Positions 1 to 7,317 of a stretch of DNA of 34,689 bases are shown piece after piece. The DNA is from a virus. The notes below the pieces were generated by a model. It was given only the letters and a program-made list of their open reading frames with translations, made no database searches and was not told the DNA's origin. The translations under genes were made by a program, and so were the position numbers. The stretch is taken from the IMG/VR virus record IMGVR_UViG_3300046777_000855, positions 1-34,689 of that record, one strand, 5' to 3'. The number at the start of each line of letters is the position of its first letter. Position 1 is the stretch's first letter.

Positions 1-146
1 CCAGCATTTCGATAAGAATCTCTACCTGCCTCTTTCTCGCAGCAGCCGACGCAGCAGCCGACGCAGCATCCCTCGCAGCCATCGCAGCCCACGCAGCAGC
101 CGACACCGCAGCCGACGCAGCATCCCTCGCAGCATCCCTCGCAGCA
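1..146. repeat. Terminal direct repeat, left copy (contig closure)
   Basis: Positions 1-126 are identical to 34544-34669. The match continues to 146/34689 with mismatches only at 127 (t versus a) and 143 (a versus c). The break lies inside one reading frame that becomes complete when the ends are joined. This is what assembly of a circular or circularly permuted genome produces. A real short direct terminal repeat cannot be excluded from sequence alone. Confidence 0.9.
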
Positions 147-535
147 TCCCTCGCAGCCCACGCAGCAGCCGACGCAGCATCCCTCGCAGCAGGCCTCGCA
201 GCATCCCTCGCAGCAGGCCTCGCAGCATCCCTCGCGGCAGCCAATTCTTCACTACTTGCCTCCCCATTTGCGTAGCGTTCCGTTACCTCAACTGCATACC
301 TGCTCCTTTCATCAGTGAGCAGATGCCATACCTCACGCACACTTTTGCAGCCAAACAGCCGTAATGTACGATCATCAAGGATGCCTTGTCTGGTGGCCGC
401 CCAAATCTTATCCGCATCGGGTATGCGTTCATCCTTCAAAATGTCAAGAATAGTGCCATTAAAGTCACCGTACTTCTCCTGCGGTGAATAGCAGGGGTCG
501 AATTGGTCAAAGTCTGACCATGTGAGTTGTTTCAT
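1..535 (-). CDS. Alanine-rich tetrad-repeat protein (N-terminal 178 of 182 residues; gene crosses the contig junction)
   Basis: The ATG is at 535-533 and overlaps the stop of the gene before it (ATGA). The frame runs unbroken to position 1 and, joined to 34543, ends at a TGA at 34532-34530, giving 182 aa. The first ~95 residues look like a folded domain rich in W, D and R (MKQLTWSDFDQF..., RLFGC, REVWHLLTDERS). The next ~65 residues are AARD, AARP, AASA and AAWA tetrads encoded by 12-bp DNA repeats, followed by a basic RKRQVEILIEMLE end. Such N-domain plus alanine-helix proteins are common in phage and bacterial genomes, but I know no function. It is probably a long single helix. Other frames of the same DNA give Leu/Arg/Gly-rich and Cys/Gly-rich artefacts. 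Confidence 0.85.
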   Translation of the reverse strand, partial: MKQLTWSDFDQFDPCYSPQEKYGDFNGTILDILKDERIPDADKIWAATRQGILDDRTLRLFGCKSVREVWHLLTDERSRYAVEVTERYANGEASSEELAAARDAARPAARDAARPAARDAASAAAWAARDAARDAARDAASAAVSAAAWAAMAARDAASAAASAAARKRQVEILIEML

Positions 536-696
536 ATTTCTTTTATTTCTGTTGAGTTGTAAACATCGTAAATCTCTTGCAGTTCCCGTGCGTAGTCGTA
601 CGAAAAGCAGCAGTACACTTTCAAATCGTCATGCCACAGGCCGTCTTCATCCATGAATTGGCCGAGGCTGTTTGTGATGCAGTATGATTTTCTCAT
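532..696 (-). CDS. Small protein of unknown function, 54 aa
   Basis: The ATG is at 696-694 and the TGA at 534-532 overlaps the ATG of the alanine-rich gene. The product begins MRKSYCITNSLGQFMDEDG and ends NSTEIKEI; it is acidic and rich in Tyr and Cys, with no membrane segment or domain I recognise. It is the first gene of the leftward transcript from the promoter at 717-746, behind an unstructured A/C-rich leader (AACAACAACAAA) of about 15-20 nt. The tight ATGA coupling and the promoter in front support it as a real gene. Confidence 0.75.
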   Translation of the reverse strand: MRKSYCITNSLGQFMDEDGLWHDDLKVYCCFSYDYARELQEIYDVYNSTEIKEI

Positions 697-716
697 TTTG
701 TTGTTGTTTGGTTATG

Positions 717-746
717 CAAATGTATGCAACAAATTGCACCTGTCAA
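717..746 (-). promoter_or_regulatory. Leftward promoter PL1 with spacer palindrome
   Basis: On the minus strand this reads TTG (746-744), 19 bp, TACATTTG (724-717), matching the Bacteroidota -33/-7 consensus TTG-N19-21-TAnnTTTG. The spacer holds the palindrome TGCAA-N4-TTGCA (725-738), directly against the -7 element. Two further sites in the genome (26055-26085 and 29888-29918) share this arrangement. It should drive the gene at 532-696 and the leftward genes beyond the junction. Confidence 0.75.
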
Positions 747-754
747 GAAAAACT

Positions 755-803
755 TTTACGGATTATCGCAAACGGCAGTGTAACAATTTGCATTTATCGC
801 AAA
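755..803. promoter_or_regulatory. Operator pair O1/O2, site 1
   Basis: O1 (755-772) is TTTACG-GATTAT-CGCAAA and O2 (787-803) is TTTGCA-TTTAT-CGCAAA; both are imperfect palindromes of the form TTTRCG-N6-CGCAAA. Left halves are 32 bp apart, about three helical turns. O1 begins 8 bp beyond the -33 TTG of the leftward promoter, and O2 contains the -33 TTG of the rightward promoter at 788-817. The same pair with the same spacing occurs at 26094-26143 and 29927-29975. Binding could activate leftward and block rightward transcription; the direction of control is inferred. Confidence 0.7.
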
Positions 804-817
804 ACGTACTATCTTTG
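788..817 (+). promoter_or_regulatory. Rightward promoter PR1
   Basis: TTG (788-790), 19 bp, TATCTTTG (810-817) is a near-perfect Bacteroidota promoter. The first start codon, ATG at 822, lies only 4 nt after the -7 element, so the transcript should be leaderless or nearly so. The -33 TTG sits inside operator O2. It drives the rightward genes starting at 822, including the sigma-like gene and the packaging genes. Confidence 0.7.
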
Positions 818-821
818 CATT

Positions 822-1178
822 ATGGACATGGTACTGATTGAAGGGCAGGTTGAAGGTCTGCGCACCCGTGTTGACGGCACAATAGCTGTCACTATTGGTA
901 CACAGGAACTTGCGCCCGACACCGCAGCGGCCATTTTTACGCTGAACCGTCGCCACGTCCACGCCCTTTTGAAATCCGACCCTGTTACCGACATTGAGCA
1001 ACGCGCAGTTGCAGAATTAAGCAAGGAATGGGAAAGCGCAAAGTCACCCGCCAGCAGATTGAGGGGCGTGTTATATCGGGTATGGGAGCAGACAGAAACA
1101 GGTCACAGCACATTTGATACGTTCTACCTTGCCGAAATGGAGCGGATAATTAAGCACTACAAAGAAAAGTTGGTATGA
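822..1178 (+). CDS. Conserved phage protein of unknown function, 118 aa
   Basis: The reading frame stays open further upstream, but the promoter -7 element at 810-817 makes ATG 822 (MDMVLIEGQVEGL...) or 828 the real start. The N-terminal half looks beta-rich (VDGTIAVTIGTQELAPDTAAAIFTL) and the C-terminal half helical and basic (RLRGVLYRVWEQ, EMERIIKHYKEKLV). Proteins with this two-part pattern, an 'I.VTI.TQEL.P..AA' segment then a '.LR..LY...' helix, are known in many tailed phages as hypothetical proteins. It is the first gene behind the switch-controlled rightward promoter. Confidence 0.8.
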   Translation: MDMVLIEGQVEGLRTRVDGTIAVTIGTQELAPDTAAAIFTLNRRHVHALLKSDPVTDIEQRAVAELSKEWESAKSPASRLRGVLYRVWEQTETGHSTFDTFYLAEMERIIKHYKEKLV

Positions 1179-1188
1179 ATGGCCAATC

Positions 1189-1473
1189 ATGCAACCGATA
1201 ATACGCCCGGACAGAATGAAGCAGGAAAAAGAAATAAGTCACAAAAATTGGGTTGAACCATTGCCCATGACGGCAACGACACCCAAAGGTCGCAAATACA
1301 GATATGCTTGTGTAATTCAAGACTGTGGTGACCACGTTGTTGAAGTTAGAGTCGGCAAGGCTATTGATTGTTATGGCGTATATAGTTGGTCATTTGGCGA
1401 CATGCAGGATTTGGGGGCCAAAATTGATGATGCGATTGACACGATGATTGAATTTATCAATAGGCATGGATAA
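1189..1473 (+). CDS. Hypothetical protein, 94 aa
   Basis: ATG 1189 gives MQPIIRPDRMKQEKE...; ATG 1216 and ATG 1267 are alternative starts. The product has a mixed beta pattern (RKYRYACVIQDCGDHVVEVRVG) followed by an acidic helix (MQDLGAKIDDAIDTMIEFINRHG). I recognise no domain. It lies 10 bp after the preceding stop and overlaps the next gene by 8 bp, consistent with one operon. Confidence 0.65.
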   Translation: MQPIIRPDRMKQEKEISHKNWVEPLPMTATTPKGRKYRYACVIQDCGDHVVEVRVGKAIDCYGVYSWSFGDMQDLGAKIDDAIDTMIEFINRHG

Positions 1474-1684
1474 AGAACTAAACATAGGAACAGCCGTCAG
1501 GTTTGAATATGGCGTAAATCCCGAAAAGGGAAAGATAATGCACGGCACAATTATACCCATGCCCCATGCACAAATGAGCAGATTTGCAGACACACACTAC
1601 TGCGTTAAGCCGTCGCCAGTTCATCCTGAATATGGTGGTATCGCATGGGTTCTCGTTCCGAAAGATGAAGTTGTCACGGGATGA
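1466..1684 (+). CDS. Hypothetical protein, 72 aa
   Basis: I chose ATG 1466 (MDKELNIGTAVRFEYG...) over the upstream in-frame ATG 1448 because it gives the short overlap usual in this operon. The sequence looks like a small beta-barrel (VRFEYGVNPEKGKIMHGTI, IAWVLVPKDEVV), which fits an SH3-like fold, but this is only a pattern. It overlaps the start of the sigma-like gene by 20 bp. No function is assigned. Confidence 0.6.
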   Translation: MDKELNIGTAVRFEYGVNPEKGKIMHGTIIPMPHAQMSRFADTHYCVKPSPVHPEYGGIAWVLVPKDEVVTG

Positions 1685-2198
1685 AATACTTGACCAAATG
1701 GCACGGGCGCAATGGTTCAATGACCTTTGCCGTAATGTTGGCGGTGATATTGCCGATGATTTACGTCAGCACTTGTTACTCCAATTCTGCGAAATGGACG
1801 GGGAAAAGTTGGCGGGGCTGCATGAACGGGGTGACCTCACCTTTTACTGCGTTAGATCGGCCTGCAATGCCGTCAGGGGTAATAACTTTACGCAGTTCTA
1901 CAAGCAGCACATGGCAGTCAGTCACAGCTTACCCGATAACATCGAACAGCCAGACAGCGAATATACCGATACAACGGACGTCATGCGCCAGGCAACGGGG
2001 CGGGTATGCTTTAAAGCCGTGGCCGATGAACTGCGCAGGGCTGAATGGTACGTCCGTAAGATATGGGAACTTTACAGCGGGGGTATGTCAATGCGGGCTA
2101 TCAGCATAAAGACGGGCATTAATTACGTGGAAATTCAGGAAGTAATAAACACAACAAAGGGCTATATAGTAAGAGAGTATGACCGCCTCAATCGTTAA
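1665..2198 (+). CDS. Sigma-factor-like DNA-binding protein, 177 aa
   Basis: ATG 1665 (MKLSRDEILDQMARAQWF) is chosen over the upstream ATG 1584, which would overlap the previous gene widely. Residues ~1-75 resemble the sigma-70 region 2 helices seen in small Bacteroidota phage sigma-like proteins (QWFNDLCRNV...ADDLRQHLLLQFCEM). The C-terminal ~45 residues form a helix-turn-helix like region 4 (ELYSGGMSMRAISIKTGIN). The family is usually annotated as RNA polymerase sigma factor or left unnamed. It sits early in the rightward operon, so it could direct host polymerase to late promoters; the repeated TACTTTT motif before late genes is a candidate target. That link is inference. Confidence 0.7.
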   Translation: MKLSRDEILDQMARAQWFNDLCRNVGGDIADDLRQHLLLQFCEMDGEKLAGLHERGDLTFYCVRSACNAVRGNNFTQFYKQHMAVSHSLPDNIEQPDSEYTDTTDVMRQATGRVCFKAVADELRRAEWYVRKIWELYSGGMSMRAISIKTGINYVEIQEVINTTKGYIVREYDRLNR

Positions 2199-2415
2199 CA
2201 TATTATCACTTGCCTGCGCTTGCGTGTTGGCATCGCGGTACTTCTTCCCGCCTGTAATATCGTTTATTACGGGCAAAACATCGCTACAACGTGAATCAGT
2301 CAGACCGTTTGAATGCGGATTCTGCCTGTCATTCTGGGCGGGGGTGTTTATCATTGACCCGCTGAGTGGATGCCTTGTTGCTGTATGTGGGGCTTTTATC
2401 GATAGAAACCTATGA
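2179..2415 (+). CDS. Small membrane protein with Cys-x-x-Cys loop, 78 aa
   Basis: Two hydrophobic segments (residues ~4-30 and ~48-75) flank a loop with RPFECGFCLSFWAG. This Pro-Phe-x-Cys-x-x-Cys pattern before a second helix recalls DUF1360-type small membrane proteins, though I cannot confirm the assignment. It should lie in the inner membrane. The start overlaps the end of the sigma-like gene by 20 bp and its stop overlaps the next ATG (ATGA). Confidence 0.7.
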   Translation: MTASIVNILSLACACVLASRYFFPPVISFITGKTSLQRESVRPFECGFCLSFWAGVFIIDPLSGCLVAVCGAFIDRNL

Positions 2416-2603
2416 GAGAATTAGCACTTGAACTAAAAGACGTTTACGCAACCTTGCAACGGACGGGGCAATTTAAGATTTCACAGGAAATGTACAACCG
2501 CATAAGCGAGGCATACAAGAAAGAAAATGGCAAGGCACTACCCGCCTGCCGAACCTGTCTGATGGATTACGTTAAAAAGATAGTGAGGGAACATGGCAAT
2601 TAA
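2412..2603 (+). CDS. Hypothetical protein, 63 aa
   Basis: ATG 2412 overlaps the previous stop by 4 bp (ATGA). The product is helical and charged (MRELALELKDVYATLQRTG, EAYKKENGKALPACRTCLMDYVKKIVREHGN) with a C-x-x-C near the end, perhaps a half zinc site. No domain is recognised. Coupling to its neighbours supports it as a gene. Confidence 0.65.
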   Translation: MRELALELKDVYATLQRTGQFKISQEMYNRISEAYKKENGKALPACRTCLMDYVKKIVREHGN

Positions 2604-3393
2604 AATCGCACACGGGGGCAACGCTGGGGATTTGATTTACTCCCTGCCAGCAATGCACAAGGCATCGCAGATAAGTGGTCAACCTGTCGAATTAATCCTA
2701 CGCACCAACGTGCCGGGCAAGTACAATTTTCAGCACCCGCTCGGAAGCGTACAAATGAACGACAAAATGGCAGCAATGTTAGAACCGCTGTTATTGTCAA
2801 CTGATTTTATATTGTCTGTTCAAATTGTGGACTACCGCGAAGCACCGAAGCCCGATTATGATTTTGACCTGTTCCGCAAGTTTCACAACTACACCGGACA
2901 CATCAGCCAATGGTATTTTCACATTTACCCCGAACTGACCACGGACTTATCCATTCCGATTCACTTTGATTTGTCAGCGGTAAAACCTGACCGCCCGATA
3001 TTGCTGAACCGCACAAACCGATACCACAACCCTACTTTTGATTATTCAATACTTCGCCCGTGGCAGCACCTTATCACCTTTGTAGGGTTGCCCGAAGAGT
3101 ACAGGATAATCAGCGCGAAACTGCCAGACATCACACACACGCAAGTCAGCGACTTTGCAGAACTTTACCAACTTATTAAGGGGTCAGAACTTTTTATCGG
3201 TAATCAGTCTATGGCCTACGCAATAGCAGAGGTTAGCAAACAGCAGCGGATTGTCGAAGTATGCCCCACGGCAAACAACGTCATCCCAACGGGCGCAAAC
3301 GGATATGGTGCATTCACCGCGCTTAACTTGATACAATTAATGAACAAACTATATGGCAGAGACAAGCAAAGCACACAGCCGCAGAGTAAATGA
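2593..3393 (+). CDS. Glycosyltransferase-like protein (GT9/heptosyltransferase-like), 266 aa
   Basis: The N-terminus MAIKIAHGGNAGDLIYSLPA matches the glycine-turn motif of GT-B enzymes of the heptosyltransferase (GT9) type, where GD-[VL]-[IL]-x-x-x-PA follows the first strand. A second hallmark lies near residues 195-220 (IKGSELFIGNQSMAYAIAEVSKQQRIVEVCP), like the 'D..IGnDSG..HlAaA...P.V' sugar-nucleotide loop of that family. It is shorter than typical ~350 aa enzymes. It starts a cassette of sugar-modifying genes (this one, a methyltransferase, a second glycosyltransferase) around the terminase. Likely targets are host surface glycans, virion proteins or DNA; the sequence does not decide. 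Confidence 0.65.
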   Translation: MAIKIAHGGNAGDLIYSLPAMHKASQISGQPVELILRTNVPGKYNFQHPLGSVQMNDKMAAMLEPLLLSTDFILSVQIVDYREAPKPDYDFDLFRKFHNYTGHISQWYFHIYPELTTDLSIPIHFDLSAVKPDRPILLNRTNRYHNPTFDYSILRPWQHLITFVGLPEEYRIISAKLPDITHTQVSDFAELYQLIKGSELFIGNQSMAYAIAEVSKQQRIVEVCPTANNVIPTGANGYGAFTALNLIQLMNKLYGRDKQSTQPQSK

Positions 3394-3934
3394 AGGCTTT
3401 TATCAAAAGTACATCAAAGGACACGGCATTGACATTGGATGCGGGCGCATAGATACGCATGATGGGGCAGATACTATCAGCGTTGATAATTGCGTTCACC
3501 ACGATAAGGACACCTGCGATGCCACCACAATGGATGCGTTTGCAGATAATACGTTTGACTACGTTTATTCATCTCACGTCCTTGAACACATCAGCGACCC
3601 CGTAACAGCATTAAAGAATTGGCACCGGATATGCAAGCCGGGCGGGTGGGTAATTGTTAGCGTGCCGCACCGCGACCTGTACGAGCGCAAAAAAGAACTG
3701 CCTTCAAAGTGGAACGCAGACCACAAGTTTTTCATCATGCCCGACCAATGTGAACCGCCCCACACTTTCAGCATGACGGGATTAATGGCAGCGGCAGGGA
3801 TTGACAACTACGAACTCAACATCCAAAACACCTGCACAAATGTTGACCGCCCCGAAGAACATGGAAACGGGGAATACAGCATTGAAGTGATATGGCAGAA
3901 ATCTAAACTGCGCGGACGTAAACCAAAATCGTAA
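3353..3934 (+). CDS. Class I SAM-dependent methyltransferase, 193 aa
   Basis: Motif I is HGIDIGCG (residues 24-31), followed by an acidic strand end (SVDNCVHHDKDTCDATTMD), the motif NTFDYVYSSHVLEHI and GGWVIVSVP, all typical of the Methyltransf_11/UbiE-type Rossmann fold. No DNA methyltransferase motif such as NPPY or DPPY is visible, so a small-molecule or glycan substrate is more likely. The basic C-terminus (RGRKPKS) overlaps the terminase small subunit start. It overlaps the glycosyltransferase-like gene by 41 bp and probably works with it. Confidence 0.8.
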   Translation: MAETSKAHSRRVNEGFYQKYIKGHGIDIGCGRIDTHDGADTISVDNCVHHDKDTCDATTMDAFADNTFDYVYSSHVLEHISDPVTALKNWHRICKPGGWVIVSVPHRDLYERKKELPSKWNADHKFFIMPDQCEPPHTFSMTGLMAAAGIDNYELNIQNTCTNVDRPEEHGNGEYSIEVIWQKSKLRGRKPKS

Positions 3935-4356
3935 TGGCAAAGGTAGGCAGACCGCGGAACTTTGAAACGCCCGAAGATTTATGGAAGGCGTTTACAGAAT
4001 ATCAGACATGGATAGCGAAGAACCCTATCCGCAAGATGGTTTTTGTAGGTAAGGACGGGGCAAGAGATTTCGAACTTATAGAACGTCCATACAGCATGGA
4101 AGGGTTTGAGGTTTTTTGTTGGGAAGAGTACGGGCAGATTGACCAATATTTCAAAAATGTGGATGGCAGATACTCCGAATTTATACCCATCTGTTCGCAC
4201 GTAAAGAAATTAATCCGTGAACAACAAATCAGCGGAGGCATGGCGGGAGTGTACAACCCCAGCATCACACAGCGACTTAACGGACTGACCGAAAAGACGG
4301 AGAATAACACAACCCTGACGGGAAAGATTGACATAACACTTGATTTAGGAGAATGA
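3934..4356 (+). CDS. terS: Terminase small subunit, 140 aa
   Basis: The N-terminus (GRPRNFETPEDLWKAFTEY) and the C-terminal GGMAGVYNPSITQRLNGLTEK match the DNA-packaging small terminase type common in Bacteroidota phages and prophages. In this family the N-terminal helices recognise phage DNA and the C-terminus contacts the large subunit. The middle (MEGFEVFCWEEYGQIDQYFKN) fits the helical core. The large subunit gene follows after two inserted genes (4353-5563), an unusual separation. Confidence 0.85.
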   Translation: MAKVGRPRNFETPEDLWKAFTEYQTWIAKNPIRKMVFVGKDGARDFELIERPYSMEGFEVFCWEEYGQIDQYFKNVDGRYSEFIPICSHVKKLIREQQISGGMAGVYNPSITQRLNGLTEKTENNTTLTGKIDITLDLGE

Positions 4357-4520
4357 AATACATCAACATTATTGGACTTATTTTGTCCACGCTTGCACTT
4401 GGATTTTCGTGCGCATCATTTTTGGTACCCACATTTCACGTTACTGCATGGGAGTGGACTCGTGAGATTTTGACATGGCTTTACTTTTTGTTAGCCACAA
4501 TATATCAATCTCGCAAATGA
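4353..4520 (+). CDS. Small two-helix membrane protein, 55 aa
   Basis: ATG 4353 overlaps the terS stop (ATGA) and its TGA at 4518-4520 overlaps the ATG of the next gene. The product has two hydrophobic stretches (NIIGLILSTLALGFSCASF and LTWLYFLLATIY) separated by a short polar loop with three Trp or Glu-Trp positions. The Cys at ~20 follows a hydrophobic stretch and might be a lipobox-like site, but the second helix argues for a two-pass membrane protein. ATGA coupling on both sides is strong evidence for expression. Confidence 0.75.
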   Translation: MKYINIIGLILSTLALGFSCASFLVPTFHVTAWEWTREILTWLYFLLATIYQSRK

Positions 4521-5563
4521 AGATATTAGCACTTTGGGAAGGTATGAGCGGGGTTGAATACCACCGCCTTTATATCCCGCTGAAACGATTGCAGATTGAC
4601 CACGTGGTTGAGGTGAGTATATCCCAGAACTTCACACGCGATGGACTGCCCGCGCTGAAAGATTATGACCTTGTAATCTTCAATCGCTACATGGGTGAGC
4701 TGCATTACGAGATACTCGAAACCCTTGCCCGATACGGAGTGCCTTACATTGTGGATGTTGACGATTATTGGGTACTGCCAAAAGGGCACCCGACCTACAA
4801 ATGGTTTAGGCTTAATAACGTGAAGCAGGCTATCATTGACGGCATGAAGTACGCAGACGGTGTCACCTGCACGACTGAGGCATTAGCCGCAAAAATACGG
4901 GGAATAAATCCGCACGTTTCAATTCTGCCGAATGCGTTAGACCTGACAGACGAACAATGGTTGCAACCGAAACAGCAGCGGGACGTTATGACCTTCGGGT
5001 GGGTGGGTGGTCTTACACACGCGGACGACATTCAGATTATCAGCGATGCAATAAACGCCATGTGTGACAAGTGGGGTGACAGGGTTAGGTTTGTACTTTG
5101 CGGGTGGATGCCTAACAATTGGATGTGGGATTCTATTCTTTACAGGTTCAATGGTGGCAGCACGACACTACGCCCGCAGGTGGTGGTCAGTCAGGCGCAA
5201 GCCCCGAATGAATACGGCAATTTTTACCGCCTGTTTGACGTGGCATTAGCCCCGCTGGCAGAAACAACATGGAACGGCTGCAAGTCTGAATTAAAGATAG
5301 TGGAGGCGGCAGCGTATGGCCTGCCCGTCATTGCATCTAACGTTTCACCATACACAAACCATGCAGACAACAAGGGCGTTCAGTTGGTAGAAAACAGAAC
5401 CGATGCGTGGTTTAGGGTTATGGATTGGCACATGACCAATGACGTGAAACAATACGGTATTATCAATCAGGTGTATTGTCAGCAGCACCACAACCTTGAA
5501 ACGATAAACGCTAAACGATTGGAATTCTATGCAAATCGCATACAAAAGACCGTTCGTAACTGA
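4517..5563 (+). CDS. Glycosyltransferase, GT-B fold (GT4-like), 348 aa
   Basis: I chose ATG 4517 (MKILALWEGMSGVEYHRL) because it overlaps the preceding stop by 4 bp; the frame extends upstream but into the membrane-protein gene. A middle motif TFGWVGGLTHADDIQ corresponds to the GT-B inter-domain strand. Near the C-terminus NGCKSELKIVEAAAYGLPVIAS matches the E-x7-E nucleotide-sugar motif of family-4 transferases. Donor and acceptor are unknown. It overlaps the terminase large subunit start by 35 bp, so its dose is tied to packaging genes. Confidence 0.85.
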   Translation: MKILALWEGMSGVEYHRLYIPLKRLQIDHVVEVSISQNFTRDGLPALKDYDLVIFNRYMGELHYEILETLARYGVPYIVDVDDYWVLPKGHPTYKWFRLNNVKQAIIDGMKYADGVTCTTEALAAKIRGINPHVSILPNALDLTDEQWLQPKQQRDVMTFGWVGGLTHADDIQIISDAINAMCDKWGDRVRFVLCGWMPNNWMWDSILYRFNGGSTTLRPQVVVSQAQAPNEYGNFYRLFDVALAPLAETTWNGCKSELKIVEAAAYGLPVIASNVSPYTNHADNKGVQLVENRTDAWFRVMDWHMTNDVKQYGIINQVYCQQHHNLETINAKRLEFYANRIQKTVRN

Positions 5564-6716
5564 ATATCAAAGGCGCATTATAGACAGCCCTGCAAGGTTT
5601 ACCGTAACTGCTGCCAGCACAAAGACGGGTAAAACGGCATCTCATATCATTTGGGATTTTGAGCAGGCATTGCAGTTGAAAGCAAATCAGCGGGTTTGGT
5701 GGGTTGCCCCCGTTTACCAACAGGCAGAGATAGCATTTAACCGTATGCGTTCACAGGTAACTGTTAAAAACTTTTTTAAGGTCAATGAAACGAAGCTAAG
5801 ACTTACACTCCCAACTGGCGCAATAATGGAATTTAAGTCAGCGGAGAAACCGGATAACCTGTACGGGGATGATGTCTATGCCGCTGTGTTTGACGAGTTC
5901 ACACGGGCAAGGGAAGAGGCATGGTTTGCGCTGCGTTCTACACTGACCAAAACGCAGGGCAAGTGCAAGTTTATCGGAAACGTAAAAGGGAAAAAGAATT
6001 GGGGGTATAAGTTAGCCGAACGGGCAAAGGCTGGAGAAAAGGATTACGAGTTCCACAAAATCACAGCATGGGATGCCGTAGAAGCGGGTATATTATCCCG
6101 TGAAGAGGTATTGCAGGCGCAGCGGGATTTACCGCCCCATGTGTTCAGCGAGTTGTATTTAGCGGAACCCACCGAAGACGGCAGCAACCCTTTCGGCCTC
6201 ACGTTTATTCAGAACTGCATCAAACCGCTGTCAACTAAACCTGCCCAATGGTATGGGGTGGATTTGGCGAAATACACAGACTGGACTGTCATTGTAGGAC
6301 TTGACGAAGATTTAAACGTCTGTTATTTTGAGCGTTTCCAAATGGATTGGGCGCAGACAGAGAAACGCATAATAGAAGTAGTGCAGCGCACCCCGGCCAT
6401 GATTGATTCAACAGGCGTTGGTGATCCCGTGGTCGAAAAGATACAGCGGTCATGCCCGAAGGTGGTGGGGGTTAAGTTCACCAGCACGAACAAGCAACAA
6501 ATGATGGAGCAACTGACTGGTGACGTTCATGCCGCGCTGATTGGATTTCCCGAAGGCGTGTTGGCTGACGAAATGCGGAACTTTGAATTTGAGCAGACGG
6601 CAACGGGAATGAAGTACAGCGCACCAAGCGGACTGCATGATGACAGCGTCTGCGCGTTAGCACTTGCGCGGATGTGCAGTATTAAGAATAGAAAGGGTAT
6701 CTTTGTAATAATATGA
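5529..6716 (+). CDS. terL: Terminase large subunit (packaging ATPase-nuclease), 395 aa
   Basis: Walker A is ASTKTGKT (residues 29-36) and Walker B is VYAAVFDE (116-123, with catalytic E123). The RNase H-like nuclease domain starts at YGVDLAKYTD (D245), continues with MIDSTGVGDPV (D293), and ends with LHDDSVCALALA carrying the third acidic site. This is the full two-domain architecture. The product translocates DNA into the prohead and cuts the concatemer. At 395 aa it is at the short end of the family. Confidence 0.95.
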   Translation: MQIAYKRPFVTEYQRRIIDSPARFTVTAASTKTGKTASHIIWDFEQALQLKANQRVWWVAPVYQQAEIAFNRMRSQVTVKNFFKVNETKLRLTLPTGAIMEFKSAEKPDNLYGDDVYAAVFDEFTRAREEAWFALRSTLTKTQGKCKFIGNVKGKKNWGYKLAERAKAGEKDYEFHKITAWDAVEAGILSREEVLQAQRDLPPHVFSELYLAEPTEDGSNPFGLTFIQNCIKPLSTKPAQWYGVDLAKYTDWTVIVGLDEDLNVCYFERFQMDWAQTEKRIIEVVQRTPAMIDSTGVGDPVVEKIQRSCPKVVGVKFTSTNKQQMMEQLTGDVHAALIGFPEGVLADEMRNFEFEQTATGMKYSAPSGLHDDSVCALALARMCSIKNRKGIFVII

Positions 6717-7288
6717 AACTTCCAAAGGATTGGCACGGGGTAACGTTGGGGCAATTTCAGCAATTGCAGAAACTAACAGAACCGTCATTTGAAAACAATG
6801 TAATTACATTGTCTATACTTTCAGGCAAAACTATTGAACAGATTGAGGAACTGCCATTAAATACAATTCAGGATGCCATAGCCTCGCTGTCATGGATGAA
6901 TGAACTGCCCATTTACAAGGGTGTTAATCAGTTCAGGCACGGAAACAACGTTTATCGCTTTGTAGCGAATAAGCACGACCTTGCGGCACATCAATGGATA
7001 ACCGCACAGGACTTGTTCAGCGGTGGTAATTGGGTGGACAACCTGCATAAAATCATGGCAGCGTTAGCGGTACGCCACAGGCTTATCATGCCCAAGCGTT
7101 TCAACATCACAGCAGCGGAGTTTGAAGATACGGCCAACCTGTTTCGAGATAAGATGCCCTGCACCATTGCGTACGGATACGCGCTTTTTTTTTCGGCCTA
7201 CTTTCCCAAATCGCTGGAAGTTACCCGAGCCTATTTAGAAGCAGAGGCGAAGAGGCTGATGCAGATGAAAGGCTCAAAGACAGAATAG
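6713..7288 (+). CDS. Putative tail assembly chaperone, upstream frame, 191 aa
   Basis: ATG 6713 overlaps the terL stop. The product begins MKLPKDWHGVTLGQFQQLQKL, the 'W..VT.GQ...L' start seen in Bacteroidota phage proteins between terminase and tail genes. No catalytic motif is seen. Near the end a run of nine T (7185-7193) forms the zero-frame heptamer T TTT TTT, and the -1 frame is open from 7153 to 7512, as expected for gpG/gpGT-type chaperones that make a frameshifted long form. The chaperone role is inferred from position, the slip site and the overlapping frame. Confidence 0.6.
   Translation: MKLPKDWHGVTLGQFQQLQKLTEPSFENNVITLSILSGKTIEQIEELPLNTIQDAIASLSWMNELPIYKGVNQFRHGNNVYRFVANKHDLAAHQWITAQDLFSGGNWVDNLHKIMAALAVRHRLIMPKRFNITAAEFEDTANLFRDKMPCTIAYGYALFFSAYFPKSLEVTRAYLEAEAKRLMQMKGSKTE
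7186..7192 (+). other. Candidate -1 ribosomal slip site (T TTT TTT)
   Basis: The nine-T run at 7185-7193 is read in the upstream gene as ctt-ttt-ttt-tcg, so T-TTT-TTT is in the X-XXY-YYZ register. A -1 slip enters a frame with no stop until 7512 and joins the first ~158 residues to a ~107-residue extension. The stretch just after the slip (SYPSLFRSRG) looks less protein-like than the rest, so a site nearer the end or a separate TTG start remains possible. Confidence 0.4.
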
Positions 7289-7317
7289 CAATAATATGGC
7301 TGACCACCATTAACAGG

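Noticed and set aside
22-267. Leu/Arg/Gly-rich minus-strand frame and the matching Cys/Gly-rich frame at 34534-34671
   Set aside because: Both are other frames of the 12-bp repeats. The alanine-rich frame has a folded N-domain, a coupled start and a shared stop across the junction.
684-821. Upstream extension of the gene at 822 starting MIFSFCCC
   Set aside because: It would translate through the promoter, operators and palindrome; the -7 box at 810-817 sets the start at 822 or 828.
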